Positions 51,834 through 59,553 of a stretch of DNA of 64,000 nt are shown here, one piece after another. The stretch is from an uncultured Spirochaetota bacterium. GTDB lineage: Bacteria; Spirochaetota; Spirochaetia; JAFGXN01. The stretch is from assembly GCA_944388995.1 (NCBI GenBank), contig CALXKN010000001.1, forward strand, positions 248,001 to 312,000, given 5' to 3'. The notes under the pieces are model-generated. The model searched no databases. It was not told where the DNA came from and saw only the letters and a program-made list of their open reading frames with translations. A program made the translations under genes and the position numbers. Each line of letters begins with the position of its first letter. Position 1 is the stretch's first letter.

Positions 51834-52514
51834 ATGAATGAAATTCTCGGCTTGACGATGATTGCCGGCTGTTTTGCGGCGTTGCTGCTGACTTACCGTC
51901 TTTTCGGGAAAGCGGGATTGTTCGCTTGGATCCCAATTTCGGTGATTGTTGCGAACATTCAGGTTCAAAAAACGGTGGAGCTGTTCGGGCTGACGTGTAC
52001 GCTCGGCAACGTCCTTTACGCATCATCGTTCACGGTGACTGATATTCTTTCGGAAAATTACGGCAAACGGGAGGCTCAGAAAGCAGTCGCCGTCGGTTTT
52101 TTTGCCCTGATCTTTTCGACTTTGGTTTTTCAAACGACGCTTTTGTTTGAGCCGGCGCCGACGGACGCCGCGCAAAGCTCCATGGAGGGACTGTTCACGC
52201 TGATGCCGCGTCTGATTGCGGCATCGCTGTGCGCGTTTGCGGTGTCGCAGACGCACGACGTTTGGGCCTACCACTTTTGGAAGCGGCTTTTACCCGCCAA
52301 GCGGTGGATTTTTGTCCGCAACAACATGAGTTCGCTTGTCAGTCAGGCACTGGATTCGGCGGTTTTCGTCTTTGTCGCGTTTTTCGGACTGTACGAAACG
52401 GCGACGGTCTTTGAAATTTTTCTGACAACGTATCTTATCAAAGCGTTTGTAACGCTGTGCGATACACCGGTTGTGTACGCAGCCGTACGCATTCAGAAAT
52501 TCGAAAAACCGTAA
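51834..52514 (+). CDS. yhhQ: Queuosine precursor transporter, YhhQ/QPTR family
   Basis: 226 aa. Six membrane helices with family motifs IPISVIVANIQVQKTVELFGLTCTLGN, SFTVTDILSENYGKREAQKAV, SQTHDVWAYHFWKRLLP and VRNNMSSLVSQALDSAVFV. YhhQ imports queuosine precursors (preQ0/preQ1). With the QueG homologue in this window it points to queuosine salvage, since no de novo queuosine genes are seen. GGAGG 7 nt before ATG 51834; the upstream in-frame extension is rejected. The 3' end overlaps the convergent gene by 22 bp. Confidence 0.92.
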   Translation: MNEILGLTMIAGCFAALLLTYRLFGKAGLFAWIPISVIVANIQVQKTVELFGLTCTLGNVLYASSFTVTDILSENYGKREAQKAVAVGFFALIFSTLVFQTTLLFEPAPTDAAQSSMEGLFTLMPRLIAASLCAFAVSQTHDVWAYHFWKRLLPAKRWIFVRNNMSSLVSQALDSAVFVFVAFFGLYETATVFEIFLTTYLIKAFVTLCDTPVVYAAVRIQKFEKP

Positions 52515-53380
52515 TCGGTCTGCAGTGCAGTTCGGACGCCGTCGCGGCCGTTGATGATGACCGCTTGAATAAAAGGCCGTCCAATGAGAACCCGTTCGGC
52601 GCCGAGCGCGGCGGCTTTTTTGAGGTGAACGCCCGTGCGCAGTCCGCCGTCAACCCAGACGGCGCCGCTTTGTTTGCGCACGGCCGATGCGAAACGCTGC
52701 AGGAGGAAGGCTGTTCCTTCCGGCGGCGAAGCGACGCGGCCCCCGTGATTGGAAATCACGGCCGCGTCGGGCCGCACTTCTTCCAAAAGGGCGGCAGTTT
52801 CGCGGTCGCAAATTCCTTTGATGACAAACGGCGACTTGATGCTTTTTTTCAGCGTTTTAAGTTGGGCGGCGGTTTTTCGTTCCATGACGGTTTGTCCCGC
52901 CATGGTGGCGATTTGCCATGAGTCGATGTCGATTCCGATGAAGCCGGCGATAGAAGCAGCGCGTTCGGCACGTTCCAGCCACTGTCTGTCGGGATACGGT
53001 TTAATGAAAACGTCAGCTTTCAGTTCGAACCGTTCTGCCGCTGCAATTCCCGATTCAAGTTTGATGTCGGGAAATCCGTCGCCGATACAAAAACCGATGC
53101 CGGCTGCCTTTGCGCTTTCGGCCGCTGCGAAGTAAAACGGAGCTTCTTCACTCAAACCGAGATTTTGAACAGCTCCCGTTACGGGAGCAAAAGCGACAGC
53201 GGGAAACTCCGCGGCGGGTTTGACGGCAATTTCATTCCATGAACGGACATTGGCGGCAAACCGGCTGCCGCCGTCAATGCCGCCCCAGCCGGGAAGTTCT
53301 CCCGCGCACAAAAGACCGTCGCATACGGGACAGCCGCGGCAGAGTCCGTTTGTCAGTCGATACAAATCCTGTTTTTCCAT
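52493..53380 (-). CDS. FMN-dependent alpha-hydroxy-acid dehydrogenase-like protein with N-terminal Cys cluster
   Basis: 295 aa. TIM-barrel of the lactate oxidase/glycolate oxidase family, with VISNHGGRVASPP (active-site His), VWVDGGLRTGVHLKKAAALGAERVLIGRPF (FMN phosphate site; quoted motif spans about residues 242-271) and FVIKGICDRETAALL (the Lys contacting FMN). The N-terminal CRGCPVCDGLLCAGELPG cluster is typical of the shorter anaerobe subgroup and may bind an Fe-S cluster. The substrate is unknown. It starts 2 nt after the ABC gene stop, so it belongs to that operon. Confidence 0.85.
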   Translation of the reverse strand: MEKQDLYRLTNGLCRGCPVCDGLLCAGELPGWGGIDGGSRFAANVRSWNEIAVKPAAEFPAVAFAPVTGAVQNLGLSEEAPFYFAAAESAKAAGIGFCIGDGFPDIKLESGIAAAERFELKADVFIKPYPDRQWLERAERAASIAGFIGIDIDSWQIATMAGQTVMERKTAAQLKTLKKSIKSPFVIKGICDRETAALLEEVRPDAAVISNHGGRVASPPEGTAFLLQRFASAVRKQSGAVWVDGGLRTGVHLKKAAALGAERVLIGRPFIQAVIINGRDGVRTALQTDYGFSNF

Positions 53381-53382
53381 AT

Positions 53383-54849
53383 TTATCTCGTTAACAGACG
53401 ATAAACGCCGCCTTTCTCCATTTCTAAAATGCGGCGTTCACACGGCAGAATTTCATCCGGTTCGTGCGTGACGTGCAGCAGCGTCGTCATTTTCTTTTCG
53501 GCAATTTTTTCCAGCAAAGAGAGCACTTTCGCGCGGTTGGCTTCGTCCAAGCCGTGACACGGCTCGTCCAGAATCAGCAGCGGCGGGGATTTGACCAGCG
53601 CCCTCAGTATCAGTAGCAGTCTCTGTTCGCCGTAAGTGAGAGCCGAAAACGGTTCGCTTTCCCGTCCCTGAAAGCCGCCGAACGCCAGCCAAACGGCGGC
53701 CGCTTCCCGCTCGCTGTCGGTACGCAGGCAGTACAGTCCGACGGAATCGTGAAAACCGGAGATGACGACCGCTTCCAGATCGCATCCGCCGACCATGCGG
53801 TATTCGAGGTGAAGACGGTACGAAACGACACCGATTTTTTGCTTGACCTCCCAAATCGATTCGCCTGTTCCGCGTTTCCGTCCGAAAAGAGTGATGTCGT
53901 TTGCGTAGAGCTGCGGATTGTCTCCGGTAATGAGCTCCGTCAGCGTTGTTTTGCCGCAGCCGTTGGGACCGCGAATCAAGGTATGTTCTCCCGCGCGCAC
54001 CGTCCACGTCAGGTTTTTCAGGACCGTTTCGCCGTCCCAGGAAACCGTGACATTCTTCATTTCGATCAACACGGCCGGCGGTCGATTTTCTCCGCTGTCG
54101 TTTTTCAACCGCAGAACGGCGGCTTCGTCGACTGTTTCGCTGTTATTTTCGGCAACGGTTCGCGTTTCGTAACGGCTGCGGGGACCGCTGAAGGCGACCG
54201 TTCCGCCGGAAAGTTCCAGTACGCAGTCGACGGAAGCGGGAACTTCACAATATCTTTCCATAAAAAGAAACGGACAGACATCACTGCGGCCCTCTTTCCA
54301 GGCAGCCGCCGCCGCTTCAATAAATTCGGCGACTGTCCGACGCGAATCGGCGTCCAATCCGGCAAACGGATCGCTAAAAATCAGAAATGTCTTATCGGAA
54401 AGGAACGCTTTTGCCAAGAGCGTCCGCCGAATTTCTCCCGTCGACAGATATTTCAGTCCGCGGTTGGCTAACGGTTCCAGTCCAAGCAGGGAGATAATCC
54501 GCTGCGCCCGATCGGAGACTGTCTCTTTGCAGCCGAGGAAACGGTAAACGGTGCGGCCGATGTCAACGCCGCCTTCGACAAAATCAGAGTCGTCGTTTTT
54601 GCGTTCCTCTTCAATCAACGCCGACGCCGCTTCCAATGAGACGACCGCCGTTTTTTCCGCTTGAGGCAGCCGAGCGCCGCCAACCGTCGCCGCCCCGGAA
54701 AGGGCGTCCGCCAAAAACGACTTTCCGCCGCCGTTCGGTCCGATAATCAGCCACACTTCCCCTCTGCGCGGTTTCCACGTCAGGTTTTCGATTAGTATCC
54801 GTCCGCCTTTTTCAATGCGGCTGTTTTCAAATGACGGCATCTCTTCCAT
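53383..54849 (-). CDS. Tandem-domain ABC ATPase, ModF-like
   Basis: 488 aa. Two ABC modules: the first (~5-215) has Walker A IIGPNGGGKSF, signature LSTGEIRRTLLAKAF and Walker B FLIFSDPFAGLD; the second (~245-480) has IRGPNGCGKTTLTEL, LTYGEQRLLLILRALV and LLILDEPCHGLD, then HVTHEPDEI. The order and the YGEQR signature match ModF/PhrA. No permease lies nearby, so transport is not implied; the ModF role itself is unclear. Start at ATG 54849 because the predicted +1 (TATAAT then six bases) is exactly this ATG; an extension to 54924 is rejected. The mRNA is predicted leaderless. Confidence 0.88.
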   Translation of the reverse strand: MEEMPSFENSRIEKGGRILIENLTWKPRRGEVWLIIGPNGGGKSFLADALSGAATVGGARLPQAEKTAVVSLEAASALIEEERKNDDSDFVEGGVDIGRTVYRFLGCKETVSDRAQRIISLLGLEPLANRGLKYLSTGEIRRTLLAKAFLSDKTFLIFSDPFAGLDADSRRTVAEFIEAAAAAWKEGRSDVCPFLFMERYCEVPASVDCVLELSGGTVAFSGPRSRYETRTVAENNSETVDEAAVLRLKNDSGENRPPAVLIEMKNVTVSWDGETVLKNLTWTVRAGEHTLIRGPNGCGKTTLTELITGDNPQLYANDITLFGRKRGTGESIWEVKQKIGVVSYRLHLEYRMVGGCDLEAVVISGFHDSVGLYCLRTDSEREAAAVWLAFGGFQGRESEPFSALTYGEQRLLLILRALVKSPPLLILDEPCHGLDEANRAKVLSLLEKIAEKKMTTLLHVTHEPDEILPCERRILEMEKGGVYRLLTR

Positions 54850-54855
54850 AACTCG

Positions 54856-54884
54856 ATTATACAAAAAACCGCGGTTTCTGTCCG
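54856..54884 (-). promoter_or_regulatory. Promoter placing transcription start on the ATG of the ModF-like gene
   Basis: Minus-strand CGGACA (54884-54879), 17-bp spacer, TATAAT (54861-54856), expected +1 at 54849, which is the A of the ATG. No SD. Confidence 0.55.
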
Positions 54885-54995
54885 CAGTTGAGGGAAAGAA
54901 AAACCGGATGAAAGAAAAGAACAATTTTATAACTTTTTGTTATTTAAAGATGGCCTTCACATATGATCTTACCATGATGTTAGGAGGGTATTGAT

Positions 54996-56348
54996 ATGAA
55001 ATATTTAATTTCTTTAATTTTTATCTGTTTGATGTCTTGTTCATTAAATGAAAACATCACATCTTCTTTTTCCTACCCCGTTGCGACTGAAACACAAGCA
55101 AAATTATGTACAACTGAATTAAAACCGGACTTAGCAAGAGCCTTAGCAACTTCCGAATACGCTCAACGATTTTCAGAAAAAGACTTTTATCTTGCAAAGA
55201 CACCTGTTTTCATTTACAGTGATTCAGAATTAAAGTATTTCGAATTCCTTGTTTTTGACGCCTCAACAAATATTCCGTATGAAACCGTTACTACAAAAAC
55301 AAAAAAAACTGGAACAAGTGTTATTCTTTATGTTCTGCCATTCATTCAAAATTATCCTGTTGTAAAAGAAGGAAAAAAAATTTTTATTGACGGAACCTAC
55401 CCTAATTTAAAGTCGACTTCAATATCAGCAAGAGGAGAAATAGATACGCCTAACGGAATTATCGACGTAGATCTCAGTACAGACTCCAAACAATTAGAGT
55501 TTTTGCAAAATCTTACCAACAAAGATCTGCTTGCTTTGAATATTCAAAATAAAAATGAATTAATTCAATCTATGCTTTCTGAAATTCAGCAAGAACAGAA
55601 AAAAGAAAAGCAATTCTGGGATTCGATTGATGAAAAGGATCTTTTATTAAAATCGGATAAACAGTTAAAAAGTGTCATTAAAGCAAGAGCTGTTGGTACG
55701 TATCTGGTTTCTTCTTGCACCACCTCGTCTATGTTAAATACAAGGTGGAATGGATGGTGTGCTCCGAGCGCTATCAGTTGGGTCGCCACCGGATTAATGC
55801 CTAATTTTAATGGATTCCAAGTTCCGTTATTTGGTCAATCTGGATTTGAAACAAATACAAAAATAAACGGAACTCTTTTTCTTGGGAGAGTCTCAAACTC
55901 TCCAAGCGGAAAAGGATTCTACAATTATAACGATACGGGAGATCTTGATAATGATTCGATTATCAATATGACAGACAACAACTGGGTTTTGGCTCAAAGC
56001 ATATTGCTTGACGGACTGCGTTATTATGAGGCATTTATCACTGGTAATTGCCAAGAAAATGGTGGCGGAACTTCTATTTCAAAAATAAACAACATGATGA
56101 AAGCGGCCACTGATGGTGAATTTTCAACAATATATACCAGTACTTATTTATTGGTGCATAGTCGGCTAAAAAACAAAAATCTTCCTGTCTTTTTAACAAT
56201 GCCTTCGCACATTGTTGTTGCCATAGGATCAAAAGACGATGATTATTACTATATTCACGATAACGGATATACAACCAGCGATCATAACTATTCTGCCTAT
56301 TGGGCGCACGAAAGCGAATTTGATAGAGGAGGTTTTTATGTTTTTTAA
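54996..56348 (+). CDS. Lipoprotein with C39/papain-like cysteine peptidase fold
   Basis: 450 aa. Lipoprotein signal MKYLISLIFICLMSC (lipobox LMSC). A ~230-residue N-terminal region with a coiled, charged stretch near 185-230 leads into a protease-like domain: WNGWCAPSAISW with Cys255, then LPVFLTMPSHIVVAIGSKDDD with His405 and a following HDNG (Asn423), the Cys-His-Asn order of papain-fold enzymes such as C39 and C10 (streptopain). The N-terminal region could be a propeptide. The gene is strongly AT-rich, like the astacin gene, suggesting transfer. TTAGGAGGG lies before the ATG. It overlaps the following lipoprotein by 11 bp. Confidence 0.75.
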   Translation: MKYLISLIFICLMSCSLNENITSSFSYPVATETQAKLCTTELKPDLARALATSEYAQRFSEKDFYLAKTPVFIYSDSELKYFEFLVFDASTNIPYETVTTKTKKTGTSVILYVLPFIQNYPVVKEGKKIFIDGTYPNLKSTSISARGEIDTPNGIIDVDLSTDSKQLEFLQNLTNKDLLALNIQNKNELIQSMLSEIQQEQKKEKQFWDSIDEKDLLLKSDKQLKSVIKARAVGTYLVSSCTTSSMLNTRWNGWCAPSAISWVATGLMPNFNGFQVPLFGQSGFETNTKINGTLFLGRVSNSPSGKGFYNYNDTGDLDNDSIINMTDNNWVLAQSILLDGLRYYEAFITGNCQENGGGTSISKINNMMKAATDGEFSTIYTSTYLLVHSRLKNKNLPVFLTMPSHIVVAIGSKDDDYYYIHDNGYTTSDHNYSAYWAHESEFDRGGFYVF

Positions 56349-56823
56349 ATTTTTTTTTCTGCTTCTGCCGGCGATTTTGTGCGGCTGCCCGACGGTCGGT
56401 CACGGCGAATTCGACGTCGCCGCGTATTTGGACGGCGCTCCGGGAACGAAAGTCCGGCTTTCGTACACCGAACAGGACGGCGCTTCCGAGGACGGACGCT
56501 CCAACCGTCTGACTGAAAAAGAGGCGGAACTTCCGCTGATTGTGGTTTACCCGTTTTACCTTTTGGCTGTCGACGGCGGACAGCCGTATTTTCAGGCCGA
56601 ATTCGCGGCGGGAAGCGGCGTCCGCATTTATTTGGAGACCGTTGCGCGCAAAGAAAGCGACTCCATCCGCTCTCTGAACGGAACGTCCGATCCGCAGACC
56701 GTCAGAAAGCTGCTTGACGGGCGGCTGGCCGAAGACGCGGAATCCGGCCGCGATTCTTCGAGCCGTTTCAAGGAAGCGGCTGCCGGAGAGACCTTTATCC
56801 GGTTCGGCAATCCGCCGGAGTGA
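56338..56823 (+). CDS. Small putative lipoprotein downstream of the papain-like gene
   Basis: 161 aa. Signal MFFKFFFLLLPAILCGC with a relaxed lipobox. The mature sequence (PTVGHGEFDVAAYLDGAPGTKVRLSYTEQ, then a Ser/Arg-rich tail) has no recognised domain. GAGGAGG precedes ATG 56338, inside the last codons of the protease gene; the longer frame from 56239 is rejected. Its GC content is like the genome average, unlike the AT-rich protease gene it overlaps, so the pair may be a junction between old and acquired DNA. Confidence 0.65.
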   Translation: MFFKFFFLLLPAILCGCPTVGHGEFDVAAYLDGAPGTKVRLSYTEQDGASEDGRSNRLTEKEAELPLIVVYPFYLLAVDGGQPYFQAEFAAGSGVRIYLETVARKESDSIRSLNGTSDPQTVRKLLDGRLAEDAESGRDSSSRFKEAAAGETFIRFGNPPE

Positions 56824-56847
56824 GACTGCGGTAACGGAGAGCGCCTT

Positions 56848-56877
56848 AAACGGAGGCTCCGGCTTCCGTCTGTTTTT
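56848..56877 (+). terminator. Probable terminator after the small lipoprotein gene
   Basis: ACGGAGG-CTCCGG-CTTCCGT followed by CTGTTTTT, just upstream of the next promoter. The T-run is interrupted. Confidence 0.45.
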
Positions 56878-56888
56878 GCGGTTCAAAC

Positions 56889-56917
56889 TTGACAGACGAT
56901 GAATCCCGTGTGATAAT
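56889..56917 (+). promoter_or_regulatory. Promoter placing transcription start on the ATG of the FGGY kinase
   Basis: TTGACA (56889-56894), 17-bp spacer, GATAAT (56912-56917), expected +1 at 56924, the A of the ATG. The six intervening bases are TTTATT, with no SD. Confidence 0.65.
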
Positions 56918-56923
56918 TTTATT

Positions 56924-58489
56924 ATGGAAAAAATGATTTTGGCCGTCGATTCGGGCGGGCGCAGTCTTCGCTCATTATTGTTTAACAGAAAGGGAGAAAT
57001 TGTTTTTCGAGCTTCCGTGCCGACGCCGTCGGTATCGACTGAACCGGGAGCGCAGGAGCATGATCCGCAAATGATGTTCGACGCTTTTGTCAAAGCCGTC
57101 CGCGATGTGATGCAAAAGGCGAACTGCTCAGCCTCAGATATTGCCGGCATCGGTATCAGCGCACAGAGGGCGTCGTTTATGTTATGGGAAAAAGCGACGG
57201 GAAAACCGCTGACGCCGCTGATCAGTTGGGCCGATGTACGCGCCGCCGATCAGGTCGACGCAATGAACCGCTCCCTGAAATGGAAGCTGCTGCAAATTGT
57301 CGCAGCGGCGGGCGCGTTTGTGACGCGCGACACCATGCTCACCGCGGCTTCTATGCTGAAGTTCACAACCGATCACGCCTCAACCCGCCTTTTGTGGTTG
57401 TTAAACAGGCGCCCCGATTTACGCAAACGGTGCAAAGCCGGCGAAGTTGCCTTCGGCACCACCGACTGCTGGTTTCTCTACCGTCTCACCGGCCGCCACG
57501 TTACCGATGTTTCTCAGGCCGCCGCCACTTCGATGTACAACCCGTTCCAAATGAAGTGGAATCCGATTATCTGCAAAACCTTCTGCATTCCGATGGAAAT
57601 TTTCCCCGAAGTGATTGATTCAAACGGCCGCTTCGGAGAAACCGACGCTTCGTTTTTCGGCGCTCCGATTCCCGTTTGCGGCAGCCTCGGCGATCAGCCG
57701 GCAGCGCTTTTCGGACACTGCTGCTTTCATACCGGTGAAGTGAAAATTTCACAGGGCTCGGGCGCCTTTGTCGATTTAAACGTCGGAGCAAAAGCAAAAC
57801 TCTCCCGCCGCGGACTTTTTCCGCTCATTGCTTGGGTCATTGACGGCAAACCGGTTTATATGCTGGAAGGATATGTCGCCACTGCCGGAACCCTCATCGA
57901 TTGGCTGGGACAGGGAATCGGGCTCTCCTCCGACGGAAAAGAACTGGATGCTCTCGCCGCACAGTGCAAAGACACCGAAGGAATCACGGTGGTGCCGACC
58001 GCTTCGGGAATCCGTTTTCCTTACTTCAACCCGCGGACAAGAGCCGCCATTTTCGGACTGTCGTTGGCAACGCATCGATCCAACGTCGCCCGCGCCGTCC
58101 TGGAAGGTTTGGCTTTACGGCTCAATGACATTCTGACGGGAATGGAAAAAGATACAAAAACCGTCATCAAAGCGGTCAACGTCGACGGCGGCGTCAGCAA
58201 CTCCGATATTTTGATTCAGTATTTAGCCGATTTTTCTTCAATTCCTGTTGTTCGTTCCGTAGAACCGGATATGTCGGCGACAGGCGCCGCTTACATGGCG
58301 GGAATCGGCTGCGGATTCTGGAAAGACGAAAACGAATTGCGCTCCCTCAAAGGCAATGCGGCAACGTTCATCCCGTCGATGGACGAAACAACGCGTCAAA
58401 CTAAACTGAAGCGTTGGAACCGAACCATCCGCTGCCTTTTAAAACTCGACAAAAAACCGATGATGGGCTTCCGTCCGTATCAAGACTGA
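56924..58489 (+). CDS. FGGY-family carbohydrate kinase
   Basis: 521 aa. Actin-like ATPase fold of sugar/polyol kinases: N-terminal phosphate-1 LAVDSGGRSLRSLLF, GAQEHDPQMMF, GIGISAQRASFMLWE, PLISWADVRAADQ, phosphate-2 KISQGSGAFVDLNVG, adenosine motif VDGGVSNSDILIQYLADF, GAAYMAGIGCGFW. It is closest in pattern to glycerol/xylulose kinases, but the diagnostic substrate residues do not let me choose, so the substrate is unassigned. Predicted leaderless mRNA. Its 3' end overlaps the convergent inositol-phosphatase-family gene by 10 bp. A second sugar kinase (PfkB) lies at 62.3 kb. Confidence 0.88.
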   Translation: MEKMILAVDSGGRSLRSLLFNRKGEIVFRASVPTPSVSTEPGAQEHDPQMMFDAFVKAVRDVMQKANCSASDIAGIGISAQRASFMLWEKATGKPLTPLISWADVRAADQVDAMNRSLKWKLLQIVAAAGAFVTRDTMLTAASMLKFTTDHASTRLLWLLNRRPDLRKRCKAGEVAFGTTDCWFLYRLTGRHVTDVSQAAATSMYNPFQMKWNPIICKTFCIPMEIFPEVIDSNGRFGETDASFFGAPIPVCGSLGDQPAALFGHCCFHTGEVKISQGSGAFVDLNVGAKAKLSRRGLFPLIAWVIDGKPVYMLEGYVATAGTLIDWLGQGIGLSSDGKELDALAAQCKDTEGITVVPTASGIRFPYFNPRTRAAIFGLSLATHRSNVARAVLEGLALRLNDILTGMEKDTKTVIKAVNVDGGVSNSDILIQYLADFSSIPVVRSVEPDMSATGAAYMAGIGCGFWKDENELRSLKGNAATFIPSMDETTRQTKLKRWNRTIRCLLKLDKKPMMGFRPYQD

Positions 58490-59265
58490 ATATCGCTGTT
58501 TAAAACTTTCGACACCTCAGCGCAAATCCAATCGGCCAGCGGCGGATGAGCGGCGACAATCTGCGCCGGCAGCTTCCCCGTTCCCCCGGAAAAATCACAC
58601 ACCTTCGCACCCGCTTCACGGGCGATCAAAATTCCGGCAGCCACATCGTAACTGTTCAGATTCATCTCCCAAAAGCCGTCAACCTCGCCGCACGCCGTAT
58701 AACACAAATCGAGGGCTGCCGAACCGAAACGCCGCGTCGCCAAAATCTTCGGCAAAACCGCCGAAAAGACCGGAATATTGTTCTTTTCCAAACCGCTGCG
58801 AATGCAGGCAAAACCGGTTGTCAGCAGCGCCTTCGAAGGATTTTCCGTTCGGCGGCAGTGAATCGGCTTTCCGTTGACCGTTGCGCCGCGGCCGGCTTCG
58901 GCATAAAACAACCGTCCCGATTCGGGAGCGTAAACAGCCCCCGCCTTCAAAACGCCGTCCTCTTCAAACGCCATTGAAACGCAGTAATGCGGTTGACCGT
59001 ACAAAAACGAGATGGTTCCGTCAATCGGGTCGATTTGCCACCGTTTGCCGCTTCCTGCTTTCGGAGCAAATTCCTCGCCCGCTATCGCGTGATCGGGAAA
59101 TCGTTTCTCGATTCGGGAACGAATTAACCGTTCGACAGCACGGTCCGCCTCGGAGACCAAATCCTTTTCCGATTTTTCTTCAATTGTCAAATCCGTCAAA
59201 TGCCGCCGGTAACGGCGTGCCAATCGGCCTGCCTTCAAAATCGTTGAACAAATGAATCTTTTCAT
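58480..59265 (-). CDS. Inositol monophosphatase-family phosphatase
   Basis: 261 aa. Li+-sensitive Mg2+-dependent phosphatase fold: AIAGEEFAPK (Glu metal ligand), WQIDPIDGTISFLYG (motif DPIDGT), and a C-terminal DGFWEMNLNSYDVAAGILIAREAGA (the Asp of the WDxAAG-type site, here SYDVAAG). Family members dephosphorylate inositol, histidinol or sugar phosphates, or 3'-phosphoadenosine compounds; the substrate here is not predictable. Start ATG 59265 has AGGGAGGAG immediately upstream; the long extension to 59421 is rejected. That site's GGAGAAA is partly complementary to the candidate small RNA. Confidence 0.9.
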   Translation of the reverse strand: MKRFICSTILKAGRLARRYRRHLTDLTIEEKSEKDLVSEADRAVERLIRSRIEKRFPDHAIAGEEFAPKAGSGKRWQIDPIDGTISFLYGQPHYCVSMAFEEDGVLKAGAVYAPESGRLFYAEAGRGATVNGKPIHCRRTENPSKALLTTGFACIRSGLEKNNIPVFSAVLPKILATRRFGSAALDLCYTACGEVDGFWEMNLNSYDVAAGILIAREAGAKVCDFSGGTGKLPAQIVAAHPPLADWICAEVSKVLNSDIQS

Positions 59266-59414
59266 TTCTCCTCCCTTTTTGCGCGAAACAAGGAGTCTGT
59301 CCGCACAGTTTTTATTTCTATTTTCAGGAAAAACGGAACGCTTCGCGTTCCTTCGGTGGTGAGCCGATCTCTCTTGCCGTAAAAGAGCGCCGCGAAAATC
59401 TCTCCCGACGCTTC

Positions 59415-59443
59415 TTGACAAATTGCCGCAAAAGCACTACAAT
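59415..59443 (+). promoter_or_regulatory. Promoter of tRNA-Pro(GGG)
   Basis: TTGACA (59415-59420), 17-bp spacer, TACAAT (59438-59443), expected +1 at 59450, three bases before the mature tRNA. Confidence 0.75.
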
Positions 59444-59452
59444 GCAACCGTT

Positions 59453-59525
59453 CGGGTAGTGGCGCAGTGGTTAGCGTACAAGTCTGGGGGACTTGGGGTC
59501 CCCGGTTCAAGTCCGGGTTACCCGA
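59453..59525 (+). tRNA. tRNA-Pro (anticodon GGG)
   Basis: 73 nt. Acceptor CGGGTAG/TTACCCG with one G-T pair, D-stem GCGC/GCGT, anticodon stem CAAGT/ACTTG with loop CTGGGGG (anticodon GGG at 34-36), T-arm CCCGG-TTCAAGT-CCGGG, discriminator A. CCA is not encoded. Own promoter and terminator. Confidence 0.95.
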
Positions 59526-59528
59526 TAA

Positions 59529-59553
59529 GGCGGTTCGAAAGAACCGCTTTTTT
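59529..59553 (+). terminator. Terminator of tRNA-Pro
   Basis: GCGGTTC-GAAA-GAACCGC followed by TTTTTT. The T-run reaches the stop codon of the convergent DUF4954 gene. Confidence 0.92.

Noticed and set aside
59266-59421. N-terminal extension of the inositol-phosphatase-family gene
   Set aside because: The extension is basic and low-quality sequence, while AGGGAGGAG sits directly before the later ATG, where the family begins.
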